Of a stretch of 64,000 bases of DNA, positions 1-12,537 are shown one piece after another; the stretch's first letter is position 1; the number at the start of each line of letters is the position of its first letter. The stretch lies in contig NC_053035.3 of assembly GCF_002575655.3 (NCBI RefSeq), positions 93,707,322 to 93,771,321 on the forward strand, given 5' to 3'. Below the pieces are notes generated by a model. That model was not told the DNA's origin and made no database searches. It saw only the letters and a program-made list of their open reading frames with translations. Source of the DNA: Aegilops tauschii subsp. strangulata (taxonomy: Eukaryota; Streptophyta; Magnoliopsida; Poales; Poaceae). The translations under genes and the position numbers were made by a program.

Positions 1-50
1 TTCCCATAGATATCTCAGTTACCATCAGCTCACCTGCCTTTGCAATGCAG

Positions 51-694
51 GCCCCAGGAGCTCCAATCTCAGCCAGAGCATATTGACCAAGCTGAAGGCG
101 GTTTACACCTTGGTGGAGCAACTTTACACCGGGTCACAACGTGCTTTAGCCGTTGTGGCTCTGTCCAATGAAGTTCCCACTCACCTGGCGGATGTACTCA
201 GGCGGCTTGCCGTTCTTCCTCAACGCTTCCAAGAGCTGAGATGGGCTTCTGCAAGAGCCGGAGCTATAGCTGCTCTGAGCCGGGCCAAGGCGTTTCTCCC
301 AGAGCTAGACCCGGCCAACATTGGTCTTGGATACCCCAGTCTGAAGGAAGACGGTACCCCCTTTGACCAGAAAGACTTCGCCGCCTGTGTGAAGAGCGTG
401 CGCCCTGTGGCTACCTTAATTGGGAATGACACAGATCTTACCAAGTATCAGCCGGGCTATGACGCGGAGAATCAGAGGATCCCAACTCCACGCTATGAAG
501 CAGTCAGCTTGATCCCTCCGACTCGTAAGCATACCTTCATCCCAGAAGTTGTCCCGGCAAGGTTAATTGATGATGAGGCTCAATTTGAAGCTTTGAGCGG
601 CATTGACTGGAAATCATCAACCTTCCAGGTCATGGAAACAGCCGGAGGAGCGGAGAGGGATGAGCCGGGAGCTTCAACTCAACAAGCACCTTGA
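51..694 (+). CDS. Last exon of the antisense gene of element A (partial)
   Basis: Open frame of about 214 codons read against A's gag-pol. It is the homologue of exon 6 of the antisense gene of element C (57775-57141, minus). A splice acceptor is visible at 49-50 (TTTGCAATGCAG). The exon begins with two bases that complete a codon, which is the same phase as in C, and the next residues (PRSSNLSQS) match C's PRSANLNQS. The rest aligns along its length, including VYTLVEQLYTGSQRALAVV. The stop lies at 692-694. The upstream exons are off-window. No named domain is recognised in this part; exon 1 of the C copy carries the 'putative gypsy type transposon' domain. This exon has no stop or frameshift although gag and pol of A have many. 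Inference: a functional last exon of a multi-exon transposon gene. Function unknown. Confidence 0.75.
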
Positions 695-1200
695 TTTCTT
701 AGGCGGCTTATAGATATGTCTTATAAACAATGCCGCAACTTTTGGACTCGGGGAGTCCTGTAATAGAGTAGGACAAACACTTAATTTTGTCGTGCCATCG
801 TGCACATGTGCAGCGCTTAACTCTGTTGAAGCTGCTCTGTTATATCCCTCCGGGTTATGTTTGATCATTACTTTCCTTAAGCTTAAAGAGCTGTCTTTAA
901 TTGTCCTGCATAGGAAAACAAATCACAAGTCTCTAGGCGGCTTACCGCATGGAGAATCACATGTTTTACATATAACCCAGAATATGAATCAAGGTCATAA
1001 AAGACCGGCTCTCAATTATATCTTCGAGATAACTATAAGAGCATACCTGCCAGCATTCAAGTACATGTCAGGACCGGTTTTTCGGGATATTAATTTCCCA
1101 GAAAATGGCCCTTGTGCTTACCAGCCCCAGGATTACTGTTAGCTGATGAGGCACCAACTTGTTACAGAAATTCCAAGCAAGGTACAAAATATGTAGTACA
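695..1200. other. Noncoding interior of element A
   Basis: This stretch is the region between the antisense gene and pol in element A. Short blocks such as GGCGGCTTACC and AATATGAATCAA correspond, in reverse orientation, to C at about 56820-56920. I see no convincing coding frame. It ends at GTACA (1196-1200), the proposed target duplication of the next insertion. Confidence 0.6.
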
Positions 1201-4200
1201 AGACCATTGTGGCCTATGAGTACAACAATTGGTTTCTAGTGGTTGATGGCGGAAGCGGTTTGTTGTTCATCTGTGTCTATGGGACTCCATTTCCCACAAG
1301 AACAGCTGACCAGGATAACTCCTATCTTCGCGAGGCTGCTATCACCTTTGCATGGGTTCCGGGGCTGTCGTCGCAACGCTCCTCTCCACGCAAGAAATCT
1401 GGCCAAGACAATAGCCAGGGACAAGCCAGTGAGTACGTTTGAATGTACTCGCAAACATTATGAACACGGGCATAATATAACAATGGATAATCATGCTCCG
1501 AAATATTCTATGATCATAACGTCAGTCGCGAAATAAAAAAAATTCATGATGCACGCATGCAGGTTGTTCATGTAAAATATGAATATGCAATACGGGAGTA
1601 GAAATAGAATGCACCGATCGAGTGTTTGAAGCGACGCCTCGAAAGGAAAATAAAATAAATCATGCCTCAGTCGGGCGTCTGCGCGACACCGCATAAAGGG
1701 CTTATAAATAAAAGAAATAACAAGCATGCCACAGTCGGGCGTCTATGCGACACCACATAAAGGGCTTATAAATAATAGAAATAACAAGTATGCCATAGTC
1801 GGGCGTCTGAGCGACACCACATAATGGGCTTATAAATAATAGAAATAACAAGCATGCCACAGTCGGGCGTCTATGCGACACCACATAAAGGGCTTATAAG
1901 AGAGTAATCGTAGTGAGTATCCAGGAGGTAGAACCGTACCAGGGATACTCAATAATTCAAATAATGTAAATGGTTAGTCCACAATAATAATAATCATAAT
2001 CCTCATATGTCACAGGTCATAATCAATGTTCTGGTTTAGCCGTTTCTCCTCCGAAGACCGACACTATGACCGACACTAAGACCAACACTACAACCGATAT
2101 TAGACCCATCTCAGACTATAGTCCTTACCCATGGACGTGGCTATCCGAATAGATTTAACCTCTGCAGAGGGTGTACTCTTTACCCACGAGTAACGGATTT
2201 ATTTAGTCCATCGGGACTAATTCCGTCTACGGTCTTTTAATTGAAAACACACCTGACCGCACACACCAGCCTAACTTACCGGTGTCTGGAATCACCCACG
2301 ACACCTGTTAAGCAAAACTCTAAGTGGGGAGGCTACAACCTCGCGTAGCATGGGATCAAATTTATATCGCGCGCTCTAAGGGGTGCCCCCCTCTCGGTCC
2401 CAACCGGAAACACCCATGCCCCCGGACCAGGTGGCATGCCTACTGGATGCAGCCGGTATCTTCCACCATGGCCTCTCTGTATGGTGTGTGCTTGGAAGGG
2501 GTTGACAACTTACTGAACCGTACCCTACCTGCGGCAGGGACAAGTGGTAGTACGAAACAAGTATGGGGGTTACTGGAACAAGACTCGATCTACGGCCGAC
2601 TCAGGAAGTCCAAGTATTCCCTGTATGATTAGCATAACAAATATATTTCCATTCACAGATAAAGTCACCACTCATCATACCTCACCATGCCATATCGGAC
2701 ATACTCGTCTCGACGAGGAACTAGGGACAAGCTCGTGTCTACCCAAGACAGAGACTTTCCCGGCTTCCTTCCGGTATGCATGAAAAGCTTTCGAGGATGA
2801 TTACTATCACCAGCATATCCATTTCTAACAGCAAAGAATCTCATTATGCACTCACGCGTATGATCATATCGTCACATAAAATAACGAATGCTCCATGTCA
2901 AGGTGGTGTTGTAACCGTATCAAACAACACCCAAAAATATCATGCCAGGGTTCAGAATGCTTGCCTTCAAGTTGTGGAGAGGCAGGGTGTATTCCAAAAC
3001 TTTTGAAAGTTTTCTTCTCTCTCCAACAAATCCTATTTTTGAAAATATTCAAATTAATACCAACTAAAAAGCAGTACAAAAAGTTTTCCCAATTATTTTT
3101 GAAATAAATCTTAAAATAAACTAGATGAAATTTGAGGGAGGTAGGAAAAAGAATCAACTCATTTGGAGTTATATTTAAAAGGTTATAGCCAGTCAAAGTT
3201 TCAGTCAAATTCTGTTTTTAATAAAAACCAGAAAAAGAAAACATTTCGGGGGAAAAATACGTTTTCGAAGCAGAGGAGACGTACTTCAGGGGTTTACGCG
3301 TCCACTTAAACACGTGGTGGCGGGGCTGGGTCACTGACAGTGGGTCCAGCGGGCCCACTGGTCAGGTTTGACTAGTCCCCCGCCTTCTTCCTCCTCTGTC
3401 CGAGCCGAGGCGGGGGCTCCGGCGATCGACGCCGGCGAACAACGGCTCCTAGGAGCCATCCGAGGGTGGGGAAGGATCCGCCGCTCCAGGACGGTCCTTC
3501 CGGTAGTCGAAAGGGCCCCGGGGACGGAGGGGATCGTCGGCGGCGAGCTTCGCGGCGGCGGAGGCTTCGGGTATGATTGGGGATTTGGGCTGTGGTGGCT
3601 CCCGATCGAAGCTTAGAGGCTGGGCAACTCCGCACAGTCGAGGGGAGTCGGACGATGGCGTTGGATGGGTGGGGGAGGCCCTGGTTGCGTCGCGCTGCAC
3701 TGGATTGTGGCGGCGACCGAACTGATCGGAGACGGGAAGAAAGCTTCCCGACGTCGATTGCTGGGTGTTGGGGGCACTAGGGGGATAGAACGAGGTTGCC
3801 TGAGTGCTTGGTCGAGCTCGGGGTCCCCTTATATAGGCGTTCGAGGTCGGTTCCGCGGCGGCCGTGGATAGGATCGCCGGCGAACCGCCATTCTGTAGTT
3901 GGGGGCACGTGGCGGCGACGGGCGCTAGCGGACGTGCTTCAGGATAAGCTTGAGCTGCTCCAGGGGGCAGCTGGCGCGCTGGTGTGGCTCGGGCGGCGCC
4001 GTCCAGGGCAGAGGTTGTCGGGGTGGCGGTGGTGGCTTGCGGTGGCGGCGCTGTAGGGCGCCATGAGGGGGCCGGGGCGGCTCTGCGGCGAGGGAGGGGT
4101 CGGGGCACGTCGGCTGCGAGCAGGAAGGGTCAGCACGAGCGCGGGGAGGGCGGCAGTGAGACGCGGCGGCTCGGTGCGCGCGCGTGCAAAACGTGCGCTC

Positions 4201-5274
4201 TGGGCACGCCCAGCGCACGCACGCTACATGCTCGACGAAATGCCAGGGCATGCTAGAGGGTTAGGATGAGGCTGGGGATTAGCAGGCCTGGGTTAGGGTT
4301 TGCAAGGAGATCAGTGGACAAGCTTCTAAGGTCAGGGGATCAAGTTCATAATGCAAACTAATAATCATGCCAAATCTGTCCATGCACTCAAGGTGTTCGA
4401 CAGAATGCTAAGTGCAACTAGGCAACTCTTGGAGTGGCCAAAAACTCCAGACCAGTGTCTCTTTAGATGTAGGTGGTGGTGGCAAGGTTAGTTTGGCAAA
4501 ACTAGAAACTAGTTAGTGCAAGTTTTTGAGAAAACCATTTTTGGGCAGAAACTAAAGGCTATTATTGCATGGACTAAAAATACTCCAATGGGTCCACTCT
4601 CCTGGACTTAAGGGTTTTGCAGGGAGGACTACAAGCAGGAAAAAGCTCATGGGCACTAGAGCAAAATAAATTAGGGTTGCAGTAGAAAAAGCCAAACTGG
4701 ACCAGAATGAAGATGAGGATGATTTGCTCAATTTTTTCAAAGAACACCAGTGGGTTAATGCATAAAGTTGAAGTATATGCATCTACTGACATCTCCAAAC
4801 ACTTGGAAGAATTTTTAAAGAAATTTTTAAATAGGTTGTAGTGCAAAAATACCTACTGGACCAGATTTGAAATTTTGGTGTAGAGCTCAAAATCTCCAAT
4901 GACCAAAAGATATTTTTGCATAAAAGTGTTGTGGAAACATCACATGACATCCCCAAAATTTGGTGAAAATTTTAAATGCATTTATCAAATGATTGCAGTG
5001 CACAAGATGCTCCAAATTTATGGGAAAATCATTTTAAAAGAATAAAGCTCAGGAAAAACTATTATGCAAATAAATCCACTGATGAAGAATTGTTTTATTG
5101 AGAGAGTGTACAAGTCCAATAATATTTTTGGAAAGTTTCCACTTGAGGTAAAAACTCCACAATATTAAAGAAAAGAGAGGTTCTGAAATCAAAAGATAAA
5201 TCCAGAAAATAAAAATTTAATTTCCTGGCAAAATTTTAATTAATAAAACAAGGTCAAAATTTTGGGGTGTTACA
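1201..5274. mobile_element. Long-LTR insertion inside element A (probably a solo or truncated long LTR)
   Basis: A 4.07-kb block splits A, and A's own sequence resumes at 5275. The flanks carry GTACA at 1196-1200 and 5275-5279, a candidate 5-bp target duplication. The right end, GGGGTGTTACA, is a typical LTR terminus (reverse TGTAACACCCC). The left end, AGACCATTG, is not a canonical TG, so it may be eroded or truncated. Order of landmarks: GTGAGTACG...TGTACTCGC near 1430, four 64-bp repeats, a CCGAATAGATTTAACC block near 2143, a GC-rich stretch (about 3300-4270) and an AT-rich tail. The same order is seen in the long LTR that starts at 46653, so both belong to one broad group. Frames in the GC-rich stretch show no protein similarity. 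No gag or pol is present. Known: Triticeae LARD-type elements such as Sukkula have LTRs over 4 kb; I cannot confirm the family. Confidence 0.65.
1661..1900 (+). repeat. 64-bp tandem repeat, 3.75 units
   Basis: Units start at 1661, 1725, 1789 and 1853; the last is cut after 48 bp. Each has CATGCC(A/T)CAGTCGGGCGTC, then a GCGACACC core, GGGCTTATAAATAA and AGAAATAACAAG. The units differ at a few positions only. 64 bp is not a multiple of three, so no peptide repeat is encoded in one frame. The array lies inside the long-LTR insertion. Confidence 0.9.
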
Positions 5275-6013
5275 GTACACTTCCGGTTTATGTAACCCAG
5301 ATAATGAGGTTGAGAACTCAATTCCGGCTCAACAGCACCGATAATGCTTATTGTGTGCTATCAACATTGTTGATCAAATTTAAGCCGGCAGAATAAGAAC
5401 TGCCCTTGCACACTGTTGATATCATCAAAAGAACTTGTTGCAAACTAAAAGATCAAAACTTAGGGGCTTCTGGTTCGAATACAACCAGGGAACCGTCCCA
5501 AAGGGGTTAAGCTAAGATTCGAATGCGATCATATAGCCCCCAGTGGCTTTGGCGCTGCCGATCAAGAGGGTACCGACAACTATGTTCTCTTAGGTTCGAA
5601 TATGACCCATGTTTGAACAGGAAGCCCCCAAATGACCTTAAGAGTTGTTTAACGACGCTGATTCGAATACGATCCACGTCGGTTCCCAAAGGGGGTTGAG
5701 CTATGATTCAAATATGATCAAGAAAAACTCCCCAATGAGCTCGGCAATTTGCCAATCAAGTGGGTATCGATAGCTATGTTCTCTTTGGTTCGAATACGAC
5801 CTATGTTTGAACAGGAAGCCCCCAAGTGATCATATTGTTAACGGCTAGATTCGAATACGATCATAAGCCGGATCCACCTCCAAGTGACCATGTAATGTTG
5901 TAATGGAAATAACACATTTACCTTTGGAGGAGAAAAGGACAGAGGTCCTGCTTTATTATTTATCATAATATATACATGGCTATAGAAATATGTACATTAT
6001 GAGAGCCGGTGGC
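5275..6013 (-). other. 3' noncoding region of element A with a ~194-bp direct repeat
   Basis: This stretch lies downstream of A's pol on the minus strand. Two similar blocks containing GGTTCGAATA(T/C)GACC and AACAGGAAGCCCCCAA start near 5593 and 5787. The equivalent blocks in element C start near 56237 and 56430, so the duplication is ancestral to both. A reverse-strand AATAAAGCAGGACC just after the pol end (near 5950) is also conserved in C. No coding frame is seen. Confidence 0.7.
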
Positions 6014-9000
6014 TCAAGTGTAATAAGGCCGAAGCTGAGCCACGTTCCACGGCCGACGGGTCTCTTCCTCCGACTACGTGAATCTTTGTGCTCCCGAACA
6101 TCGATAAGGTAGTATGACCCGTTGTGCAAGTTCTTGCTGACCACAAAGGGCCCTTCCCAAGGCGGGGATAACTTGTGCGCATCCATTTGATCTTGGATAA
6201 GCCGGAGCACCAGATCACCTTCCTGGAAGACCCTGGACTTAACCCGGCGGCTGTGATAGCGGCGCAGGTCTTGTTGGTAAATCGCCGAGCGAGCTGCTGC
6301 CACATCACGCTGCTCGTCCAACAAGTCAAGAGCATCTTGATGCGCCTGCTCATTATCCGCCTCAACATAAGCCGCCACTCGAGGTGAGTCATGACGGATG
6401 TCGCTAGGGAGGACCGCCTCCGCTCCATAAACCATGAAGAAAGGCGTGTAACCCGTAGACCTGTTAGGAGTAGTATTGATGCTCCATAACACGGAGGGTA
6501 ACTCCTCCACCCAACAACCCGGCGTCCGTTGCAAAGGGACCAAAAGCCGGGGCTTGATGCCCTTCAAGATCTCCTGATTAGCTCTCTCAGCTTGACCATT
6601 GGATTGAGGTTGAGCCACTGATGAAACATCAAGTCGAATATGATCTCGTTGACAAAACTCTTCCATGGCGCCTTTAGACAGATTGGTACCATTGTCAGTT
6701 ATAATGCTGTGTGGAAAACCAAAGCGAAATATCACCCTTTTCATGAACTGAACCGCTGTGGCTGCGTCACACTTACTAACTGGCTTTGCTTCAACCCACT
6801 TTGTGAACTTGTCGACCCCCACCAAGAGGTGAGTCTTCTTATCCTTGGATCTTTTAAAAGGCCCAACCATATCAAGCCCCCAGACCGCAAATGGCCAAGT
6901 AATTGGAATCATCCTCAATTCTTGAGCCGGCACATGAGCCCGTCGCGAGAACCTCTGACAACCGTCACATTTACTGACCAAGTCCTCTGCATCAGCATGA
7001 GCCGTCAGCCAATAAAAGCCATGACGAAAAGCCTTGGCCACAAGGGATTTTGAACCGGCATGATGACCACAATCCCCCTCGTGGATCTCACGTAAGATTT
7101 CTTGACCTTCCTCAGGGGAAACACAATGCTGGAAAGTCCCAGCGACACTGCGACGATGCAGCTCGCCATTGACAATTGTGATTGACTTAGACCGCCGGGT
7201 TATTTGTCTGGCCAAAGTTTCATCCTCAGGCAATTCTCCCCGGGTCATGTAAGCCAAGTATGGTACTGTCCAGTCTGGGATAATGTGGAGAGCCGCCACC
7301 AACTGCGCTTCCGGGTCAGGAACAGCCAAGTCTTCCTCTGTAGGCAACTTAACAGAAGGGTTATGCAAAATGTCCAAGAAAGTATTAGGCGGCACCCGCT
7401 TTCGCTGAGAGCCCAGCCGGCTTAATGCATCAGCCGCCTCGTTCTTCCTGCGATCGATGTGCTCTACTTGGTAACCCTGAAAATGTCCAGCAATGGCATC
7501 AACTTCGCGGCGATAAGCCGCCATGAGAGGGTCCTTGGAATCCCACTTGCCTGACACTTGTTGGGCCACTAAATCCGAGTCGCCAAAGCACCTTACCCGG
7601 CTCAAGCTCATCTCCTTAGCCATCCGAAGACCATGAAGCAAGGCCTCGTACTCAGCCGCATTGTTAGTACAGGGAAACATCAACCGCAGCACATAGCAAA
7701 ACTTGTCACCTCGAGGGGAAGTTAATACAATTCCAGCCCCCGAGCCTTCCAATTGCCTAGACCCGTCGAAGTGAATAGTCTAGTAGGTATTGTCCGGTTT
7801 CTCTTAAGGCACTTGCAGCTCTGTCCAATCGTTGATGAAATCCACCAATGCTTGAGACTTGATAGCAGTGCGTGGCACGTACTTTATACCGTGAGGCCCA
7901 AGTTCTATAGCCCACTTAGCAACTCTTCCTGTGGCTTCTCTGTTTTGGATGATATCGCCCAGGGGAGCAGAACTAACCACAGTGATAGGGTGACCCTGGA
8001 AATAATGCTTAAGCTTCCGGCTTGCCATGAATACCCCATAAACAAGCTTCTGCCAATATGGATACCGTTGTTTGGACTCAATGAGTACTTCACTGACGTA
8101 GTAAACCGGCCGCTGAACCGGATACTCCTTACCCGTTTCCTTATGCTCCACCACCATAGCCACACTGACGGCTCGTGTGTTAGTGGCTACGTATAGCAGT
8201 AAGGGCTCATTGTCAACAGGAGCAGCAAGGACTAGGGGCTCAGCCAGTTGTCTCTTCAAATCCTCAAAAGCAACATCAGCTGCATCATTCCAGATAAAGT
8301 CATCTGTTTTCTTCATCATCTGGTACAGCGGCATGGCCTTTTCACCCAAGCGGCTTATAAACCGGCTCAGAGCAGCGATGCGACCCGCCAGACGCTGGAC
8401 GTCGTTTATGCACGCCAGCTTAGCCAGAGAGGTGATTGCCTTGATCTTTTCCGGGTTAGCTTCAATGCCTCTGTGAGAAACCAGAAAACCCAAGAGCTTG
8501 CCTGCAGGAACGCCAAAAACACACTTGGCCGGGTTAAGCATCATCTTGTAGACCCGGAGATTATCAAAGGTTTCTCTCAGATCATCTATCAAGGTCTCCT
8601 TCTCCCTGGATTTAACTACGATATCATCCACATAGGCATGAACATTGCGCCCAGTCTGGTTATGAAGACAATTCTGCACGCAACGCTGGTAAGTCGCCTG
8701 TGCACTCTTGAGACCAAAAGGCATAGACACATAACAGAAGGCTCCAAAGGGAGTGATGAACGTCGTCTTCTCCTGGTCCTTAACTGCCATTTTAATCTGA
8801 TGGTATCCAGAATAAGCATCCAAAAAACTTAAACGCTCACAACCCGCCGTAGCATCAATAATTTGATCAATACGGGGCAGAGCAAAAGGATCAGCCGGAC
8901 AGGCTTTGTTTAAATCCGTATAGTCCACACACATCCGCCATGCCGTTCTTCTTGAGCACAAGCACCGGGTTAGCTAACCATTCTGGATGAAAAACTTCAA

Positions 9001-9214
9001 CAATAAACCCGGCTGCCAAGAGCCGGGCTACCTCCTCACCAATGGCTTTCCGCCTCTCCTCATTAAACCGCCGGAGGAATTGCCTGACCGGCTTAAACTT
9101 CGGATCAATATTGAGAGTGTGCTCAGCGAGTTCTCTAGGTACACCCGGCATGTCAGAAGGTTTCCATGCAAAGATGTCCCTGTTCTCACGGATGAACTCG
9201 ATGAGCGCGCCTTC
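6014..9214 (-). pseudogene. Element A pol: RT, RNase H, archaeal-type RNase H, integrase (broken)
   Basis: In reading order: an RT start (FAWKPSDMPGVPREL), the RT palm motifs FLDAYSGYHQI and YVDD, and a connection/RNase H part (RPVYYVSEVLIESKQRYP). An archaeal-type RNase H follows (IHFDGSR, NNAAEYEALLHGL, GDSDLV), then integrase with an HHCC finger (CGHHAGSK ... CDGCQRF) and a DDE core (WGLDMVGPF, DNGTN, QAERANQE). It lies directly after a UAG at 9217-9215. Breaks against copy C: a two-base loss near 8940 in the RT finger region, stop codons near 7804 and 7787 between the two RNase H parts, and a one-base loss near 6073 close to the C-terminus, which shifts the native end at 6014-6016. The integrase frame is otherwise open. 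Known role: synthesis and insertion of element cDNA. Not functional as it stands. Confidence 0.9.
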
Positions 9215-10294
9215 CTATTTCGGGTCCAGATTGGCACTGATGCTGAACTGCTGAGATGAGTCGCCTGGAACAAAGTCAACAAGTTTAGTCTCATCAGCGG
9301 ATTTAAATTTCATTACCGGCTCATGCTCCGTGGTTGGCTTTTTCAAAGACGTCATATCTGCCGGGTCAACATTGTCCTTGTAAAACTTCAACTCCTCTGT
9401 TGCACAAACAGATTCTGCATAAGCCGCGTCACCTTCCTCACACTCCAAGGCTATCTTTCGGCTGCCATGAACCGTAATGGTCCCATTGTGACCCGGCATC
9501 TTGAGCTGTAAGTACACGTAACACGGCCGTGCCATGAACTTGGCGTAAGCCGGCCGCCCAAATAAAGCATGATACGGACTTCTTATCTTAACCACCTCAA
9601 AGGTTAATTTTTCCGCCCTGTAGTTGTACTCATATCCAAAAGCCACTTCCAGCTCGATCTTACCAACTAGATATGCCGACTTACCAGGCACCACACCATG
9701 GAAAATAGTATTAGACTGGCTGAGGTTCTTATCAATCAACCCCATACGACGGAAGGTCTCATAATAAAGGATGTTGATGCTACTGCCTCCGTCCATGAGC
9801 ACTTTAGTGAATTTATATCCCCCCACCTGAGGAGCCACCATCAGGGCCAGGTGACCCGGATTATCAACCCGGGGAGGGTGATCTTCCCTACTCCACACAA
9901 TAGGCTGCTTAGACCATCTTAAATAGCGTGGAACCGCCGGCTCAACAGCATTCACAGCCCTTTTATGAAGCTTCTGATCTCGCTTGCACAGACTGGTGGT
10001 AAACACATGATACTATCCACCATTGAGCTGCTTTGGATTGGTCTGGTATCCCCCCTGCTGCTGATGATGACCCTGGCCGGACTGCTGATTAAAGCCCCCT
10101 TGAACATTCTGAGAATTGGAATTTGAGCCGCCGCCCGGGCCATGAAAGCCGCCGGCGCCTGAGCCGCCGCCCGAGCCATTGTTGCCATTAAAAGCATCGG
10201 AATTTTTAAAGGCCTTCATGATTGCGCAATCTTTCCATAGATGAGTGGCCGGCTTCTCCCTAGAGCCATGCCTTGGACAAGGCTCATTCAACAA
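9215..10294 (-). pseudogene. Element A zinc-finger and protease ORF, ending in UAG
   Basis: The first part (10294-10016) has a short Cys/His motif (CPRHG ... HLWKDC) and a Gly/Asn/Gln-rich tract. A TAG at 10015-10013 replaces the CAG seen in C. The main part (10006-9218) holds the aspartic protease: VLMDGGSSINILYYETF carries the active-site Asp in a D-G-G-S form, as in C. The frame ends at TAG (9217-9215) after SANLDPK, and pol continues in the same frame after it. B and C have the same arrangement. Confidence 0.85.
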
Positions 10295-10324
10295 CTGCTC
10301 AAGCGTTGGGCCTGACCCGCCGGC

Positions 10325-12537
10325 TCAGGGAGGTGGTCTCCCCTTACGTCGTTGGTTGTTACCCTGTGAACTGGCGTTGGCCACAAACTCTATGCTGCCA
10401 TCAGCCTTATGCTTGTTACCTCCTTGGTTCGCCGGGTTATGCCGAGGGCCCTTGCCATTGCCGTTCTTCTTTCCCTTCCCTGTCCTTTCATTATCCAACG
10501 CGGGGTCCTTGGTACTACCAGAGTCGGCGTACTTGACGAGAGCCGCCATCAGCGTACCCATTTCATTGCAATCACGCTTGAGCCGCCCGAGTTTCATCTT
10601 CAGGGGCATAAAACGACAATTCTGCTCCAACATTAAGACTACAGAGCCGGCATCCATCTTATCAGATGAATGTATTATCTCATTGACCCGGCGGACCCAA
10701 TGGGTTGTAGACTCGCCCTCTTGCTGTTTATAGTTAGTCAAATCCACAATGGACATAGATTGCCTACATGTATCTTTGAAGTTCTGGATGAACCGGGCCT
10801 TTAGCTCAGCCAAGACCCGATAGAGTTAGGCGGCAGTCCTTTCAACCAAGTGCGGGCAGTCCCATCTAAGATCATGGTGAAGTACTTGGCCATTGCCGCT
10901 TCACTGACCTCCAGCGACTCCATGGCCATCTCGTAACTCTCGATCCATGCTCCGGGTTGTAAATCAGCCGTGTAATTAGGCACCTTCCTATGCCCTTTGA
11001 AATCCTTGGGTAGACGTTCATTGCGGAGAGCCGGCACCAGACAAGGGACACCTCCAGTCCTCGTAGGTATACCCGCATCGACAGAAGCCGTCGGATAAGC
11101 CGGGGGTGGCTGGTAAGCCGTCAACTGAGGCGCCTGCTCCGCCTCTTGCCATGCTCTGTCTTGGTCTACCGCATGAAAGGCTCCGTTATGAACCGGGCTG
11201 TGGCCAGGAGGCAAGTCATGGCGTCGGACATTGCTTGAGCCGGTTGCTGAGACCATGTGTCTGCTATAACTCGGGCTCCGGCCTGGACCAGGGGTTGAAT
11301 GAATCATGTCCCGGCTATAAGAATATGCCTCCTGCTGCGCCAGAGCCGTCTGAAGGAGCTCTCTGACCCGGCGGGTTTCAACTGCCGTTGGAGAGTCGCC
11401 ATCGATTGGGAGAGCCGCCAGTCGCGCCGCCGCGGTGACCATGTTTTCCAACGGGTTGGCATAATGACCCGGTGGTATTGGCACGTACTGAGGCGGGGCA
11501 GGGTTCACCCAGGGAGGCCCCATCACTTGGGACTGAATCGACGTTCCAGCCCCGGGCGTCGTGATCTCTGGCGGGTTATTGGGCCCTGCACCAGGCGTGT
11601 TGAAGAGGTTTCAAGGATCGTAAACCGGTGGGAGTCGAGATTGGGCCTTTTGATGCCTCCTTCTCATGACCTCATTGGACGCGTTCTCATCCATCGTGAG
11701 CCGGAAAGACTGCGCTTGAATCAGCTGAGTCTGGGCGTCGAGAGCCACCCTCTCCGCAGCCATCCTGATCCCTTCCGCCGCCAGGTCCTCCTTGGCTTTT
11801 GCCAGATCCAGCTTTAACTGTGCCACCTCCGCATCATGCTGAGCTTGATCTGCTGGGGCGACCGTGGCGGTTAACAGGGCCGTCATCTTGTCTGTAAGAT
11901 CCATTAGCACCTGAGCCGGCGAGTGCACAGGGCCTCCTGCCCCAGTGGTGAAGTTTTGAACAGGTTGTGCGCCGGCCATGAAGATTCCAACCCGGCTCGG
12001 CGGCTCAAAGGGGTCCGGAATACTGTCACCATCGGAACAACCCCTGAGCCTGCCATCTTGAAGTTGATATAACGAGTTTGTCTCATCCGTGGACGACTCG
12101 CCGTCAAAGCGGGCGGCCCTCTCGTCACCAGATCCAGATCCTTCAGAGAGTCCTCCATGGACGCATCCCACGAAAGCATGCTTCAAGGCAGGCAGAGCCC
12201 GGGCGGGTCGTGCACGCTGAGCCGTCTCGATGATATCGGTGCGCAGGTCCGGCTCAGGGCCCGGCTCACCAATCTTGCCAATGAAGACGTGGATTCCGTC
12301 GAAGGGGACCCGGTACCCGTACTCGATTGAGCCGGCATCGGGGCCCTAGTTTGCATCGTCGATGTAGAGCTTGCCGCGGTGACTCTTGGTCATTCGGCCC
12401 ACAGCGTATCCCTTGAGCCCTTCGAAGCTGCCCTTCAAGAACTCAAATCCACCGTGCGTCAGCCCCACGGTGGGCGCCAACTGTCGTGGAATTGTCATGG
12501 CAGATGTCCTCGTGCAAGGACTTAGTCGTGGAGCCAT
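10325..12537 (-). pseudogene. Element A gag (broken), frame starting inside the LTR
   Basis: An ATG at 12537-12535, within the LTR (GCGATGGCT), opens a frame that runs through the primer-binding site into the gag leader (GGFEFLKGSFEGLKG, then MTKSHRGKLYIDD). Later parts: an acidic, Ser-rich segment, a coiled-coil-like stretch (VAQLKLDLAKAKEDLAAEG), a Pro/Tyr-rich region, a capsid-like core (WIESYEMAMESLEVSEAAM, RTWLKGLPPNSIGSW) and a Lys/Gly-rich tail. Breaks: a stop near 12346, a stop near 11610 and a shift near 10805. Copy C carries the full match. Known role: the structural protein of virus-like particles. Confidence 0.85.
12461..12479 (-). other. Primer-binding site of element A
   Basis: The minus strand reads TGGCGCCCACCGTGGGGCT two bases inside the LTR end (12482). 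It is identical to the site in element C. The first bases (TGGCGCCC) resemble the Lys-tRNA type of site; the exact tRNA is not tested here. Confidence 0.8.

Noticed and set aside
1182..1224. Other GTACA copies (1182, 1220) as the left target duplication of the long-LTR insertion
   Set aside because: Joining at 1196-1200 gives the best continuation into A's sequence at 5280 (CTTCCGGTTTATGTAACCC), which matches C's reversed sequence.
3368..4269. Frames of up to 219 codons in the long-LTR insertion at 1201-5274
   Set aside because: Same GC-rich block type as at 62580-63540, with frames on both strands and no domain. Treated as LTR sequence.
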